45,623 nucleotides of DNA from Tieghemiomyces parasiticus (lineage: Eukaryota > Kickxellomycota > Dimargaritomycetes > Dimargaritales > Dimargaritaceae), in NCBI GenBank assembly GCA_027575765.1, contig JANBPT010000310.1, forward strand, positions 1 to 45,623, given 5' to 3'. A model generated the notes under the pieces. It searched no databases. It was not told where the DNA came from and saw only the letters and a program-made list of their open reading frames with translations. This document shows positions 32,558-43,103 of the stretch, piece after piece. Position numbers and translations under genes: made by a program. Each line of letters begins with the position of its first letter. Positions within the stretch are counted from its first letter, which is position 1.

Positions 32558-34531
32558 ATGTCAGACTGGATATCGACCAAATCCGCGCGACGCTGGTTTA
32601 GTCCAGGCGTCTGTGGTGCCCTCCTTATCGCCTTGGGCTTCACTTTGGGAACCTACTACTACCTGACCGACGTGGACACCAGCCCGCTCTTCAACGTCCG
32701 TGTCCGTATTTTCGACACCCGCTTTACGGCACCGGTCGATGAAAGCAAAGTTGCCGTTGAACGCGAACATAGGCGGCTGGACCGCTACCACCGACCCCGC
32801 GCCGTGCCTACCCCGTTACCCGCGGCGACAGCGAAAGTGGACGTCACCTGGCGCTACCACCAACCGTCAATATGTTCCGACGACGGTACGCGCAACTACG
32901 CCGGGTATCTGGATTACGCCAACGATACCAAACATACCTTCTTTTGGTATTATGAGTCCCGTAGCCAGCCGGCCACAGACCCGTTGGTCCTCTGGTTGAG
33001 TGGCGGCCCCGGGTGTGCCGATACTGTGGGATTCCTAGAGGAAATAGGGCCCTGCGCCTACGACACCACTACTGAATCTCTGCGTCGTCGTTCGGCCAGC
33101 TGGAACTCCCGTGCCAGCGTGCTCTTCATTGACCAGCCCCTGGGCACGGGATTCTCGTACGCCTCGGACGGCGTGTATAATTCCAGCTCGGCTGCTGCGG
33201 ATACCTTAACCTTCCTGCGCTATTTCTTGGCCGAGTTTCCGCAGCTGCAGGCGCTCAAGTTCCACATTTTTGGCGAGTCATACGCTGGGCACTACATCCC
33301 AGTGCTTGCCCGTCAGATCCTAGCGTACAACGAAAGATTGAAAGTCATCCGACCCGCCGGTCTGAACCATATGCCGCCTCTCCTCCCTATCCCACTGGCC
33401 ACCATCGCGATCGGCAACGGTCTTATTGACCTGTGGTTACAGGCCCCTTCCTACCATACCATGGGGTGTACGGCCTACCAGTCGGGTCCGCTCCCCTCGG
33501 CCGACACCTCGGGTACTGCGACCAGAGCCGCTTCATTCCCTGGTGACACGACTGACATTAGTCACGGGCCCTCACTGCCCATAATCAACGCCACCATCTG
33601 TGATATGATTCGTAACGATATCACCCCGCAATGCCTTGAAGAACTGACCGACTGCTATCGCGACCAATTTATTGACACGTGTCGGCGCGCCAAAACCACT
33701 TGCGACAAGGTGTATGGCCTCGTCGAGTCGAAATACATATACGACGTCCGCCCCCACGCCCCCGTCAGAGCGGAAGCCTACATTGGGTACCTCAACCGAC
33801 CCGACGTTCAAGCGGCCCTCGGGGTTCGGCGTAAATATTCGGACTGTGACCGGACCGTGTACAAGAACTTTGTCCTGGGTGCGGATTGGTAAGTGCCGTG
33901 ACTGGTAAAGAAGTAGATTAAACCTGAGGCACTACTCATCGAACTCGGTAAGGGATTTCGAAGATGGGTGATCTCAGCTATACGACGCACTGGGAATGGT
34001 CCTGACTGGTACTCTCCATTACCCTTACCAACCCAACGTTTGATTAACCCACACAGGACGAGCCGGCGTCCCCTGGAGGATCTCACCTACATCGTACGCC
34101 ACGGTGTGCCCACGTTGCTCTACGCAGGTAAGTGGACCAGTGCTTAACTAAGGATTCCGACCGCATATACTTGTCCACTGCAGAATTATGGCCCCCTATC
34201 GATGCTCAACCCGCTCCTCTGCCCTAACCGTCCTGTCCACCCTAAACCTGCCTCCACAACATTTAAACCAGGGGACGCGGACTTCATCTGCAACTGGTAC
34301 GGCAACCTCGCGGTGGCCCAAGCCGTCGAATGGCCCGGCCAGAGCCAGTTTAATGCCCAGTCGTGGCGCAACTGGAACCCGTTGGGCAACTCTACGGCTT
34401 ACGGCCAGTATCTCCAATACACTAACTTGGCCTTCCTCCGGGTTTGGAATGCTGGTCACGAGGTACCCATGTACCAACCGGAGGCCAGCCTGGCCATGCT
34501 CAACAACTGGGTGACTCGCCATTCGGTTTAG
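32558..34531 (+). CDS. membrane-anchored serine carboxypeptidase (S10 family)
   Basis: Three exons (32558-33888, 34057-34127, 34272-34531) give 553 residues. S10 enzymes remove C-terminal amino acids in the vacuole or secretory pathway. The N-terminus is not a simple signal peptide: a basic segment (STKSARRW) precedes one hydrophobic span (about 18-36), so a type II membrane anchor is inferred. The alpha/beta-hydrolase core shows WLSGGPGCAD (147-155), FIDQPLGTGFSY (190-201) and GESYAGHYIP with nucleophile Ser241. The Asp is in GDADFICNW (Asp471) and the His in AGHEVP (His530). The family's GGPGCSS is changed to GGPGCAD. A Ser/Thr-rich insertion sits near residues 310-340. The start at 32558 is the first ATG in frame; upstream codons need a TTG. 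Convergent with the bestrophin gene downstream. Confidence 0.93.
33889..34056 (+). other. first intron of the carboxypeptidase gene
   Basis: 168 nt with donor GTAAGTGC and acceptor CACACAG. It splits the Trp codon of ...VLGADW and removes an immediate in-frame TAA. Confidence 0.9.
34128..34271 (+). other. second intron of the carboxypeptidase gene
   Basis: 144 nt with donor GTAAGTGG, branch-point-like CTAAC at 34224-34228 and acceptor AACCAG. Splicing joins LLYA to GDADFICNW, restoring the catalytic Asp region in frame. Confidence 0.9.
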
Positions 34532-34805
34532 CAAGTGACCAAGGTTGACACCTGTGTGGGGAAACCTCAGTGCTGTGCGAAGATTGTTGTCGTTATTTCT
34601 CACCCGCCTCCAACCAAGAAAGAAAAAAAGGCCTATCGCCTCTTAGCGACTTGGTCCACCAACACATCCGATCGAACTACACAGCCGATATCAAATTCCA
34701 TAAGGTATTGCAGTATTGGATTTATATAAAGTAGATGGAATGACACACGGCGGACCTTCGGGGAAAATAAATAGATAACCCCGGGCAGCTATGGTTGTCG
34801 TTTGA

Positions 34806-36017
34806 CTAGGTTGAAGCCTGGGTGGGCTGCTCACGAGCCGGGTAGGTGTTGATAATATACTCGACCTCCTCGCGCAGGTCGTCACAGATATGGTCGAGGG
34901 CCAGGTCGTTCAGATCGTATCCGAATGGATTCTCAATCTCACAGCCGATGCCGTCGATACCGAACAGCGTGAAGGCCACGGCAGTGACGACAGGGATGAG
35001 GAAGAAACCGAGGTTAACGAGAGTGAATGGGAGCAGGCAACAATACAGATAGAGAGATTGCTTCATGTGGACGCGGTAGGCGAGGGGCATGCAGGTAAGG
35101 AGGATGCGCTCGAGGTGGGTCAGATTATCGCCCAGTGAATTACTGAGACCCACCAGAGTGTTGGCCGTCTGCGGGTCGACCGTGGCACGTCGGCGTTGTA
35201 CGTAAATGTAGCGGTTGACGTGGAATAAGATCTGTGACGGGATTGACAGGCCGTCGTGGTGGACATTGGGGTCGGTCGAGTGGGCCGCGGTGGAGCCCAG
35301 GAGTAGGCGAGTCTCGACGTCGTCACGGTTGCTACTTTGGTATTTATGGGCGCGCGGGATGGTAGAGCTCAGCTGGGTGGGCGACTGGCGGGAGGTGGTG
35401 GCGCTGCCGTAGGTGTGACCCTCGTCGGAATCACGTCGTTTGAAGTAGGCGGTCGTGGGGGTGTTGGTACCGCTGTGGGATCCGTTCACACGGGTACCGG
35501 GGTCGCTGGCTCCGCCCTGGCATTCCCGGATGAACTCCGGAGGCAGCAACCCACGGAGGTCGTCGTAGTCTACGCCGGCTTCGCGGCGTAAGAAATGCTT
35601 GGTGGCGTAGGCGAAAGCGGTGAGGTAGCGCACCATCTTGATCTTCTCGTCACCATCCTCTTCAGTCTCGGCCGCCACGCCCGTCCAGATGATACGGATG
35701 GAATTGCGAATGACAACCTTGAGCTGGGACCAGGTGCGGCGGCCGTCCAGGTAGGCGGCGTTGGCATTGTTACTACGGAAGACTAAGAGCAGACCCAGCA
35801 CCACGGAGAATGGACCGATGAGGGTGTTGGGTAGTTCGAGTGAGTAGTGTGTGTAGTTGTGCACCAAGGCCACGCCCGTGGCAAACAGGGTCACGCTAAG
35901 GACCTGCGGGATGATATTGAAGATCACGGTGCCACGCAGGCGTAACACGTCGGGGTAGGTGTAAATGGTTTTGAAGAACCCAGGGACCACGTTCTCGAAG
36001 CCTTGGTTTTCGTACAT
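34806..36017 (-). CDS. bestrophin-type anion channel, copy 1
   Basis: 403-residue membrane protein of the bestrophin (RFP-TM) family, which forms pentameric chloride/anion channels. Membrane segments are visible at about 30-52 and 66-81, then the family signature RSNNANAAYLDGRRTW (81-96). A second hydrophobic block (LPFTLVNLGFFLIPVVTAVA) follows near 325-345, and then GCEIENPFGYDLNDLALD, the conserved element after the last membrane helix. The middle (about 165-260) is low-complexity Ser/Thr/Asp-rich and not conserved with the neighbouring copy. The start MYENQG is shared with copy 2 (MYEKQG), which supports this ATG. Tandem, same strand as copy 2; convergent with the carboxypeptidase gene, 274 bp apart. 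Confidence 0.92.
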   Translation of the reverse strand: MYENQGFENVVPGFFKTIYTYPDVLRLRGTVIFNIIPQVLSVTLFATGVALVHNYTHYSLELPNTLIGPFSVVLGLLLVFRSNNANAAYLDGRRTWSQLKVVIRNSIRIIWTGVAAETEEDGDEKIKMVRYLTAFAYATKHFLRREAGVDYDDLRGLLPPEFIRECQGGASDPGTRVNGSHSGTNTPTTAYFKRRDSDEGHTYGSATTSRQSPTQLSSTIPRAHKYQSSNRDDVETRLLLGSTAAHSTDPNVHHDGLSIPSQILFHVNRYIYVQRRRATVDPQTANTLVGLSNSLGDNLTHLERILLTCMPLAYRVHMKQSLYLYCCLLPFTLVNLGFFLIPVVTAVAFTLFGIDGIGCEIENPFGYDLNDLALDHICDDLREEVEYIINTYPAREQPTQAST

Positions 36018-37351
36018 AGCAGCTAACTGGACGGGGCTGGGGGGTGGCTATTGCGGGGTTTCGAGGTCGGTATGCTAGGCATGGGGCAGGCGAGCCGAAG
36101 GCGAGGGGAGGGCGGGACAATATAGGGCTCACAAGGGTTAATGTACAAGTAGACGAATGCGTTTCGGCAGGGAGGTCAGGCTGCGTGATATGGCTGGTCT
36201 ACAAGGTGGTAGAGGATACGTGGACTGCTAAGGGGCAATGAGGGCGGGCCGCCGTATTGACAGGCAGGCTGTGCAAACTTACACTGGTCAGTTACCGAGA
36301 TGCTGATGAGGTAGAGGACGGGTTTTGGTGCTGGGGTAAGCGGCGTTAACGCGGAGTTAGGTTGCTGGGGGTAAATATAGGCCAGAGAACGATAGGCGGC
36401 AAGTATTGGGGCCTTGAGGTGAACGGGTGCCGGTCGGGGTACAGAACCCAAAACGACTTTATACCCATGATGTCGTTTGCGGGGTAGCGGGGCTAGGAAG
36501 TGTCGAATGGGAGGAGGCCAGTGAGGGCGTGGGAGCGACTAGGGCATTAGCCGGGTTGCCAGAAAGGACAGTGAAAGCCGGTTGGTAAATAAGCAAGAGG
36601 AGGGCGTGAAAAGAGGATGGGAAGGGAGGTCCACCGCCATTGAATGATCTACGGTGCGCTGTGATGCAAGCGTCACCGCCGGGGCCCATTGTAAACGACT
36701 CGGGCGACGGGGCAGCGTCAGGGGGGGGAATGCATGAGGTGCACACGAATTTTGGTGATATTTCATACGTAAAACTGTTGTGGTTTACCGCACAAATAGG
36801 TCATGCACGCAACAGCAGGATGCGGTGAGCAACCAATTCCCGATAATGAAGGTCGAGATGGGCTTATGCAGCAATCGGTATGGCGCTCCGCCAATAAGTG
36901 AGCCAAATGGCTGCACCATCCTCCTGTATGTGTGAATGTTGGCATTAATATTCGCACCATCTCGCTCGATTCCGCTGTAAGTGCCACCGGTGTACTTCAA
37001 TATTTCATCGCGCATTCTCCGGTTTCCTAGGCACATGGGACATATGGCCCATGCCAATGTTCCAGCCCTGAGGTGCCCGTGAGCGCTGATGTACACATCA
37101 AGCACGCAAATGGGGTTCTTGCCTGGCTATATCGTCAATAGGTCTACCGTATAAATCGTCACCCGGATTACCCCTCCACACTTTATGGACTCACACCGGA
37201 TATTACTGGACATGGTGACATTCCGAATACGAAAGCCCAAGTAAGGATATTTGATGTATACCTACCAGGTCTGTCGGGCCTCACCTCAATATGATCTATA
37301 GACAAGTAGATTATTATGTTATTGAAAAATCATGGCCCAATCACTAAACCT
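36018..37351. other. intergenic region between the two bestrophin genes
   Basis: 1.33 kb with the promoter of copy 1 at its left end. Short frames on the minus strand (36176-36987) overlap each other and have no recognisable domain. Nothing else is seen. Confidence 0.6.
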
Positions 37352-38548
37352 CTAAGCCTCAACCAATCTATCGCACAATGGGTAAGTCTGGATCACGTAC
37401 TCCGCCTCCTCGCGCAGGTCGTCACAGATATCGTCTAAGGCCAGGTCGTTCAAATCGTACCCAAAGGGATTCTCAATCTCGCGCCCAATCCCATCGATAC
37501 CGAACAGCGTGAAGGCCACGGCGGCCACCACGGGGACAAGTAAAAACCCAAGGTTGACCAGAGTGAACGGCAGCAGGAAGAGATACAGATACAGCGACTG
37601 CTTGAGGTGAACACGGTAGGCAAGGGGCATCGGAGTCAAGAGGATACGCTCGAGCTGGGTGACGTTGTCACCAAGATCATTACTGAGTGCAACGATGGCA
37701 GCGCAGGTCAACGAATCGACCTTCTGGCAGTGCGACTGGCGGAAAATGTACTTGTTGAATTTGAACAGGATCTGTGACGGAAGGGGTAGGTTAGTAGCGG
37801 TCGTGAAACTGGCGGAGTTGAGCCGGGGATTGGGGGTGACGAAGGCCGGGTCAAGCAGCAGGCGGGTCTCGTCCACGTCGGCGCCAACCTTCCAACCGTT
37901 CTTACTGACCCATTGAGGGCCAGCAGGAGCACAGGCGGAGGGGCAGCTCGCGGTGACCTCGACAGATTGGTAACGGGCAGCGGCAACGTTCACCAGATTG
38001 TTGTCGTAGCGGTCTTGATAGTGGGCCCTGGCGTTTTCCTGGCCACGCTTGTACGCCTCAATGAACTCCTCTGAGAGAAGATTCCGCAAGTCGTCGTAAT
38101 CGACGCCCAGCTCGCGACGCAGGAAGTGTTTAGTGGCGTAGGCGAAGGCCGTGAGGTGCCTGACTACCTTGACTTTATCCTCGGCGTCATTGCTGGAGCC
38201 GGTCATCACGCCGAACCAGACCAGGCGGGTCGCGTTGCGAATGTTAGCCTTCAGGTCTGACCAAACTCGACGGCCCTCGAGGAAGGATTCGTTAGCGCTG
38301 TCGCTGCGGAAGACCAGGAGGAGGCCGAGCACCACGGAGAAGGGCCCGATGAGTGAGCTGGGCAGCTGTATTGTGAAGTCGGTGAAGTAGTTAAGGGAGG
38401 CCACGCCCGTGGCAAAAGCGGTTACGGTGAAGACCTGCGGAAGGACTCGGAAAATCACCGTGCCACGGACCCGCAGGACATCCGGGTAGGAGAAGACGGT
38501 CTCAACAAACCCCGGCACGACGTTCTCAATCCCTTGCTTTTCGTACAT
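37352..38548 (-). CDS. bestrophin-type anion channel, copy 2
   Basis: 398-residue paralogue of the preceding channel gene. The start is set at 38548 (MYEKQGIENVVPGF) because it lines up with copy 1; the frame stays open to another ATG at 38674, which would add 42 unconserved residues. Both halves are strongly conserved with copy 1: the first membrane pair with IGPFSVVLGLLLVFRS, then ANESFLEGRRVW, RHLTAFAYATKHFLRRE, LERILLTPMPLAYRVHLKQS and the GREIENPFGYDLNDLALD element. The region between about 165 and 250 is unrelated in sequence and lower in complexity. Predicted chloride/anion channel; location (plasma or internal membrane) cannot be read from the sequence. Confidence 0.92.
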   Translation of the reverse strand: MYEKQGIENVVPGFVETVFSYPDVLRVRGTVIFRVLPQVFTVTAFATGVASLNYFTDFTIQLPSSLIGPFSVVLGLLLVFRSDSANESFLEGRRVWSDLKANIRNATRLVWFGVMTGSSNDAEDKVKVVRHLTAFAYATKHFLRRELGVDYDDLRNLLSEEFIEAYKRGQENARAHYQDRYDNNLVNVAAARYQSVEVTASCPSACAPAGPQWVSKNGWKVGADVDETRLLLDPAFVTPNPRLNSASFTTATNLPLPSQILFKFNKYIFRQSHCQKVDSLTCAAIVALSNDLGDNVTQLERILLTPMPLAYRVHLKQSLYLYLFLLPFTLVNLGFLLVPVVAAVAFTLFGIDGIGREIENPFGYDLNDLALDDICDDLREEAEYVIQTYPLCDRLVEA

Positions 38549-40501
38549 AGTGAGTAGGAAGGAAGTAGGGGAGGGGATAATCTCTACCGAAGCGATGCGC
38601 GTTAGGGATACAGTGGTGACGGTTAATAAGTGGACTTGGACGTGGACAGTCTCCCGGGACGATGACGAGATCATAGAAGCTTCAGCCGCCTACATAGCTT
38701 ACCTAGTCAGAGGGCACGGACGTCAGGGTTTTGGTGAGCACTGGCATACACGTATAATGAGAACTGAGAAAAGTCGACTCGGTAAAGGCGAGGCAACCGT
38801 AGCGAGGTCAAAAAGCTTGTCAAGTCCCACTTCCCCATCGATTGGGGATAGGCTAGGCTTTATAGACAGTCCTACCGTGCGCGCCATGGTCGCCGAAACG
38901 ACGAGGGGCATATCTGGCCATGGTAGGTCATCTTCGTAATGAATGATGGCCACAGGGTAAGCCCTTGTTTAACAAAGAAACCCTCGTGGATCTATACCCC
39001 TTCCCCGGCGCTCGATAATCCACGCTTGACTCCCTCCTCATCCAGCACGGCCCTCTACGCCCCACTGCGACTGAAATATGGTTGTTGGTATTAAGTTCGA
39101 CCCCCCTGTATAGCCCACCAGGGCTGGTTGCGATCCAAGTCCACTTGGCGGTTAGAAGCTAATAAATAGATGATAGGATACCCCATGGAGTCAAGCACCG
39201 AGGCAGTAAAGAGGGTGAGGGGCTGCGCCTCCATTAGATATGGACCGCCGTGCCCCAAGGACATTGCAACGCAGCGGGTCTCGGGGCGCTTGGTAAGTTC
39301 GCACCTGGTTCTCTTGGCCTCATTTTGGTGGTCCTTGCTCCCAACTTAGCTGCACAAGTCTATTCTGCCCTCCCCGTAGCTTAGATAACGTGGTTGGGTT
39401 AGGGCAGGACTCCCCTGCTTACCTTGCCAGGCCTCAACCCTAGACATTTATGGGTTTCTAGCTCAGCAAAAGTCAGCAACGGCCAGCAGGGCATCCGACT
39501 GCCGTCGTCCGGTGCTTGCAAACACCGCGCCGTGGGCCCCGGTAGGTCACCTGATTATATCGCCTGGTCATTGGTAACGGAACAGTTGGTGGGCTGGCCC
39601 GCCAGGTAGTATAGCCCTGGAGCCATTGCACCTACTCCCCCACCCTCTCTTGTCACAGCCCAAGGTAGGCTGGCTTACCGCGGTAGCAACTCAGAACTCT
39701 CCAGCTTAAAGCTGCACAGGGAGAGTGGGGTACTTTCTTGATAGAACCCCACCAACACACCTGCTGCGGCCACCCTTGTTAGTCACCACTGGACTGGGCA
39801 ACCCGATGTCCGAGGTAGATCTGCTGTGCTGACTATCTCAACGAAGCTTGCCGCCGCGTCGTCTAGATCCTTCGTGATGCCAGGGAAGCGTCGGCCAGAC
39901 CAGCCGACTTTTTGTGGCCGGTGCGTTGGTGCCGATCTTCACAAGGTCCCCAGATCCACAGCTGGCTCGAATGCAGGCTCTCTCTTCACCAACCGCCCTG
40001 CGATGCCAAGGACATTTGCTGTCTAGTTGGTCTCAAGGTCAAGACCGTCAGCTCTGCGGCATCCTCGCCCTCTCCAAGACACCAAGTGAGTCGGGTCACC
40101 CACGGGTATCCTTATCACCAGCTTTCATAACGCCCTCTCCCCCTACTATTAGACGTCTTTTGACTGGCTGAGCATTCCCTTTTGGCCACCTGACCGCCCC
40201 CTCCCTTACCGTGCAATCTCTCTGCGCAGGCGGACCTACCGTGATACCGCCGCACGTCAGGCGCCCCTCCCCTCTCTTTCTGTTTAAACCCGTCACCTCC
40301 AGCGCCACCTCGCCATTGCAGCCGAATCTCTCCCGTTCCATAGCCCTTCTTCTTTAGACCTTTGCCTCACGTCACCCTAATACCCTACATACTACTCGCC
40401 TTGGCGTGGCCATTAATCCACATTTAGCTCTTCTTTCTTGGGATCTTCCCCACGCCGAGTTTCTCCCTTCCCCAGCACCTTTGGGCTTTACTCCAACCAC
40501 C
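38549..40501. other. divergent intergenic region, bestrophin copy 2 / mS38
   Basis: About 1.95 kb between divergent genes. The 700 bp before mS38 is C-rich, with three overlapping open frames (39826-40171) but no protein-like one. No tRNA recognised, although TAGCTCAG occurs at 39459 without a matching B box. Confidence 0.55.
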
Positions 40502-42091
40502 ATGGTCCACCTCCTGACCGCACGTAGGAGCCTGGGCCGCTCGGCCCGACTGCAAACCTTGCGGGCATACTACTCGTCGTCGTCATCGTCGTCCAATCGG
40601 TCCAAGGGCAGCCGGCCGATGGCCCTGACCTACAGTGTCAGCCCTGTCCCGCAGGAATTTGCCGAGTCGTCCTTCTTCGCCCTGCACCGCCCGCTCCTGG
40701 ACTTGAAGCCGTTCAACCGCTCGAAGAGCTTCACCTTTACTCTGCCCCCCACCGGCCGTCCGGCCTCACGCAAGACCGCCAAGGCCCCGGGCCAGGTTGC
40801 CGCCGCTGCGTCCTTTTCGAAGGTACAGGTGTCTATCGTCGAAGAGGGGGCGTCGTCTCCCACTCACGTCGGTATGCAGCACGGTGGTCAGCACCAGTAC
40901 GCCAACCATCGCTTCGCCGCATCACTCGCTGCCCGTGAAGAACCCGCCGCAACCGATCTGGATGCCGGGGCCGCGAAAGCCCTGCGCGAATCCGCTGCCG
41001 ATCAGCCCTTTTGGACCGGCGGTAAGCCCTTCGAGAACCTGTCGACCTTGTCCAAGTTCCAGGTCGACCCGCAAGTGTCGGCCCTAAGCCAGCAGCTGAG
41101 CCAACTGCGCCCTTTCGTTGCCCCGGCCCCACCCGCCGCCCCGAGGAACCTTCTGGGTCGCGGCGCCAAGCTCGCGAATGTCTCCCCACCGACCCGCACC
41201 CAGCACCACATCTTTATGCCCCCGTCGCTGGAAGCCCCCGAAGAGGCCCTCATTCCGGAAGCCCTGCGTCTTGGCCCCCTTGCTCCGCGCATCTTTAACC
41301 TGGACCCCACATCACCCTCGGCCCTGACCCCGTCGCCCTTCGATAACCCTGCATTCGAACCCATGGCCGCCGAAGAGGCTGCCGAGGTGGTGGAAGAGTT
41401 TTTCGACGCTGTCGAAATGCAGCAGGAGGCCGACTTTTTTATCACCCAGAAGACCTCGACCCTCCGCCGTCGGTTCGGGTATGGTATGACCACCCGGCCC
41501 TCACCCACCAAGTACACCGAGGAGGAAGGATTCGAAGTGGCAGCCGAGGGCGAGACGGGTGCCGCTGATCTGCGGCAGAGCAGCGACACGTACGTGCCGG
41601 TCCGTCGTCCTTCAGCCCCAGCTTCGCGCCACGTCCCGACTGTCTATTACGAGGACCGCGAACTGGCCGGCCAACGGACGATCCACCACCAAATTGCGCG
41701 CCGGGTCCAACTGGCCTGCCGGCGTACCCGCCAGCAACGTCTACTTCGCAGCATGGACGTCCGCGGATCAGCTACCCTGGGCCGTATGTCCCACCCTCAC
41801 TTCTACGCCCCGCTCCGCCGCGCCAAACTGATCCCGGCTACCCTCCGCGACCTTGCGGCCCGGCTGCATAACCCCGAGGTGTGGTGGCGCGATCGCCAGG
41901 CCGTTCTCCAGCAGTACCGGGAAAACCCCAATAGCACACTTGGCGACGGCAGTGGTGCGCCAGCCGTGGCGCCCGCGGTGGTGTATCGTATGGACTCGGT
42001 GCTGCGTAAGCGCCGTAAGAAGATGAACAAGCACAAGCACGAGAAACTGCGTAAGCGTACGCGTGCCCTGCGCCGGCGCCTTCGGAAGTAA
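40502..42091 (+). CDS. COX24: mitochondrial small ribosomal subunit protein mS38
   Basis: 529-residue protein with the hallmark mS38 (AURKAIP1/Cox24/Qri5) C-terminus. Residues about 495-529 contain SVLRKRRKKMNKHKHEKLRK, then an Arg-rich helix ending RRRLRK. In the family this basic tail binds rRNA in the mitochondrial small subunit near the decoding region. The N-terminus is Arg/Ser/Leu-rich with no acidic residues (MVHLLTARRSLGRSARLQTL), typical of a mitochondrial targeting sequence. The ATG at 40502 is in ACCATGG context; the frame continues upstream only to a GTG. The protein is much longer than known relatives (about 110 residues in yeast, about 200 in human) because of a long Ala/Pro/Ser-rich middle, acidic near 275-310. 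A second basic block near 410-445 is unusual. Confidence 0.9.
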   Translation: MVHLLTARRSLGRSARLQTLRAYYSSSSSSSNRSKGSRPMALTYSVSPVPQEFAESSFFALHRPLLDLKPFNRSKSFTFTLPPTGRPASRKTAKAPGQVAAAASFSKVQVSIVEEGASSPTHVGMQHGGQHQYANHRFAASLAAREEPAATDLDAGAAKALRESAADQPFWTGGKPFENLSTLSKFQVDPQVSALSQQLSQLRPFVAPAPPAAPRNLLGRGAKLANVSPPTRTQHHIFMPPSLEAPEEALIPEALRLGPLAPRIFNLDPTSPSALTPSPFDNPAFEPMAAEEAAEVVEEFFDAVEMQQEADFFITQKTSTLRRRFGYGMTTRPSPTKYTEEEGFEVAAEGETGAADLRQSSDTYVPVRRPSAPASRHVPTVYYEDRELAGQRTIHHQIARRVQLACRRTRQQRLLRSMDVRGSATLGRMSHPHFYAPLRRAKLIPATLRDLAARLHNPEVWWRDRQAVLQQYRENPNSTLGDGSGAPAVAPAVVYRMDSVLRKRRKKMNKHKHEKLRKRTRALRRRLRK

Positions 42092-43056
42092 ATAGTGACC
42101 AAGTGGGCGGAGACAGACGGGGTTGGCACGAAGAATGTTATCTTAAACTTTCACCGTCCCCTCCCCCTCCCTCCACCCTCCTGTCGCCCAATTTTGTCTT
42201 CATCTTACTTTGTCTTTCGGTGAGGCCCGTCGCCCCCCCCCCCACGCTGATGGGCCTTCAGTCCAGCCGCACCGACATTCAGAGATCCCCTACCCTCGTC
42301 ATGTTCTATTTTTCGTTTCCCTCCCAGCTATTATCCATCCTGTCGCTAATAGCCGTTCAAATACACCCCATCGTTGATCTATACGTTAATATTGTGTTTT
42401 GTATTATAGTGAGCCAGTTCCGGGTTTGACGGACAAATTTTGGCTTGAACGTCCAAAGTATGTAGTAGATATTCCCATAGATAGTATACCAGGTGCTTGA
42501 CAATGGTACTGCGCCCTTAGGCCGTGCCGGTCTGGGGTAATTGCCCCTGTAGTGTATTGTCAGTTCGGGAGGAGGGGGTGGGGGTAGAACCCAACGCTGG
42601 GAATACACCTAATCAGTAACCATTTAGTTGGGTTGCCATATGGGGCACGAAAGCGCCATTCAGAGTACCTAGACCCGTCACCTCCCCCCCCCCCCCCTTC
42701 ACCACGAAACGTCTTTTAGAGCTCATTCTCTCATGACACCAACCTACTCAGCCAACAGCCCGTTGTAATTGGCGCAGTAATTACTTTAGGCTTCCCGATC
42801 TCCCCATTGAACTGACCCCCCTCTCTCCCAGGTATATACCTACCTCATATAGTAGCGGGCGATAGACTTGGGCTTGGAAGCTATCAAAGTAGTAGTGCAC
42901 TGCTCCTATTATTAGTAACCCCAAGCCGGCCAAGGTACCAATATCTAGATGCTCCAGATTGGAACCTATTAAACTGAAGTGTAGGTTCATGATAATTTCA
43001 TTGTAAAGTAGCAGCATCTTCAAGGCTTATATAGTCAGGCCATCTTATCTAGATGA
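42092..43056. other. intergenic region with poly(C) tracts
   Basis: About 1 kb after mS38. It holds runs of 11 C (42233-42243) and 14 C (42684-42697). A first exon of the Myb-like gene may lie here, but I could not place one; an acceptor-like CTCTCTCCCAG ends at 42831. Confidence 0.5.
42684..42697. repeat. poly(C) tract, 14 bases
   Basis: Uninterrupted run of C; a similar 11-C run is at 42233-42243. Length uncertain if sequenced with short reads. Confidence 0.8.
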
Positions 43057-43103
43057 AGTGGTGCAAAAGGAAACTGGCCCCAAGAGGGTAGAACCCTGTC
43101 GAG

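Noticed and set aside
38549..38674. 42-residue N-terminal extension of bestrophin copy 2
   Set aside because: Although it begins with an ATG, it is not conserved in copy 1, whose gene starts at the matching MYE.
39459..39530. Possible tRNA (TAGCTCAG A-box-like)
   Set aside because: No B box at the right distance and no acceptor-stem pairing visible.
41002..41589. 195-codon minus-strand frame inside mS38
   Set aside because: Antisense shadow; the plus strand carries the diagnostic mS38 tail.
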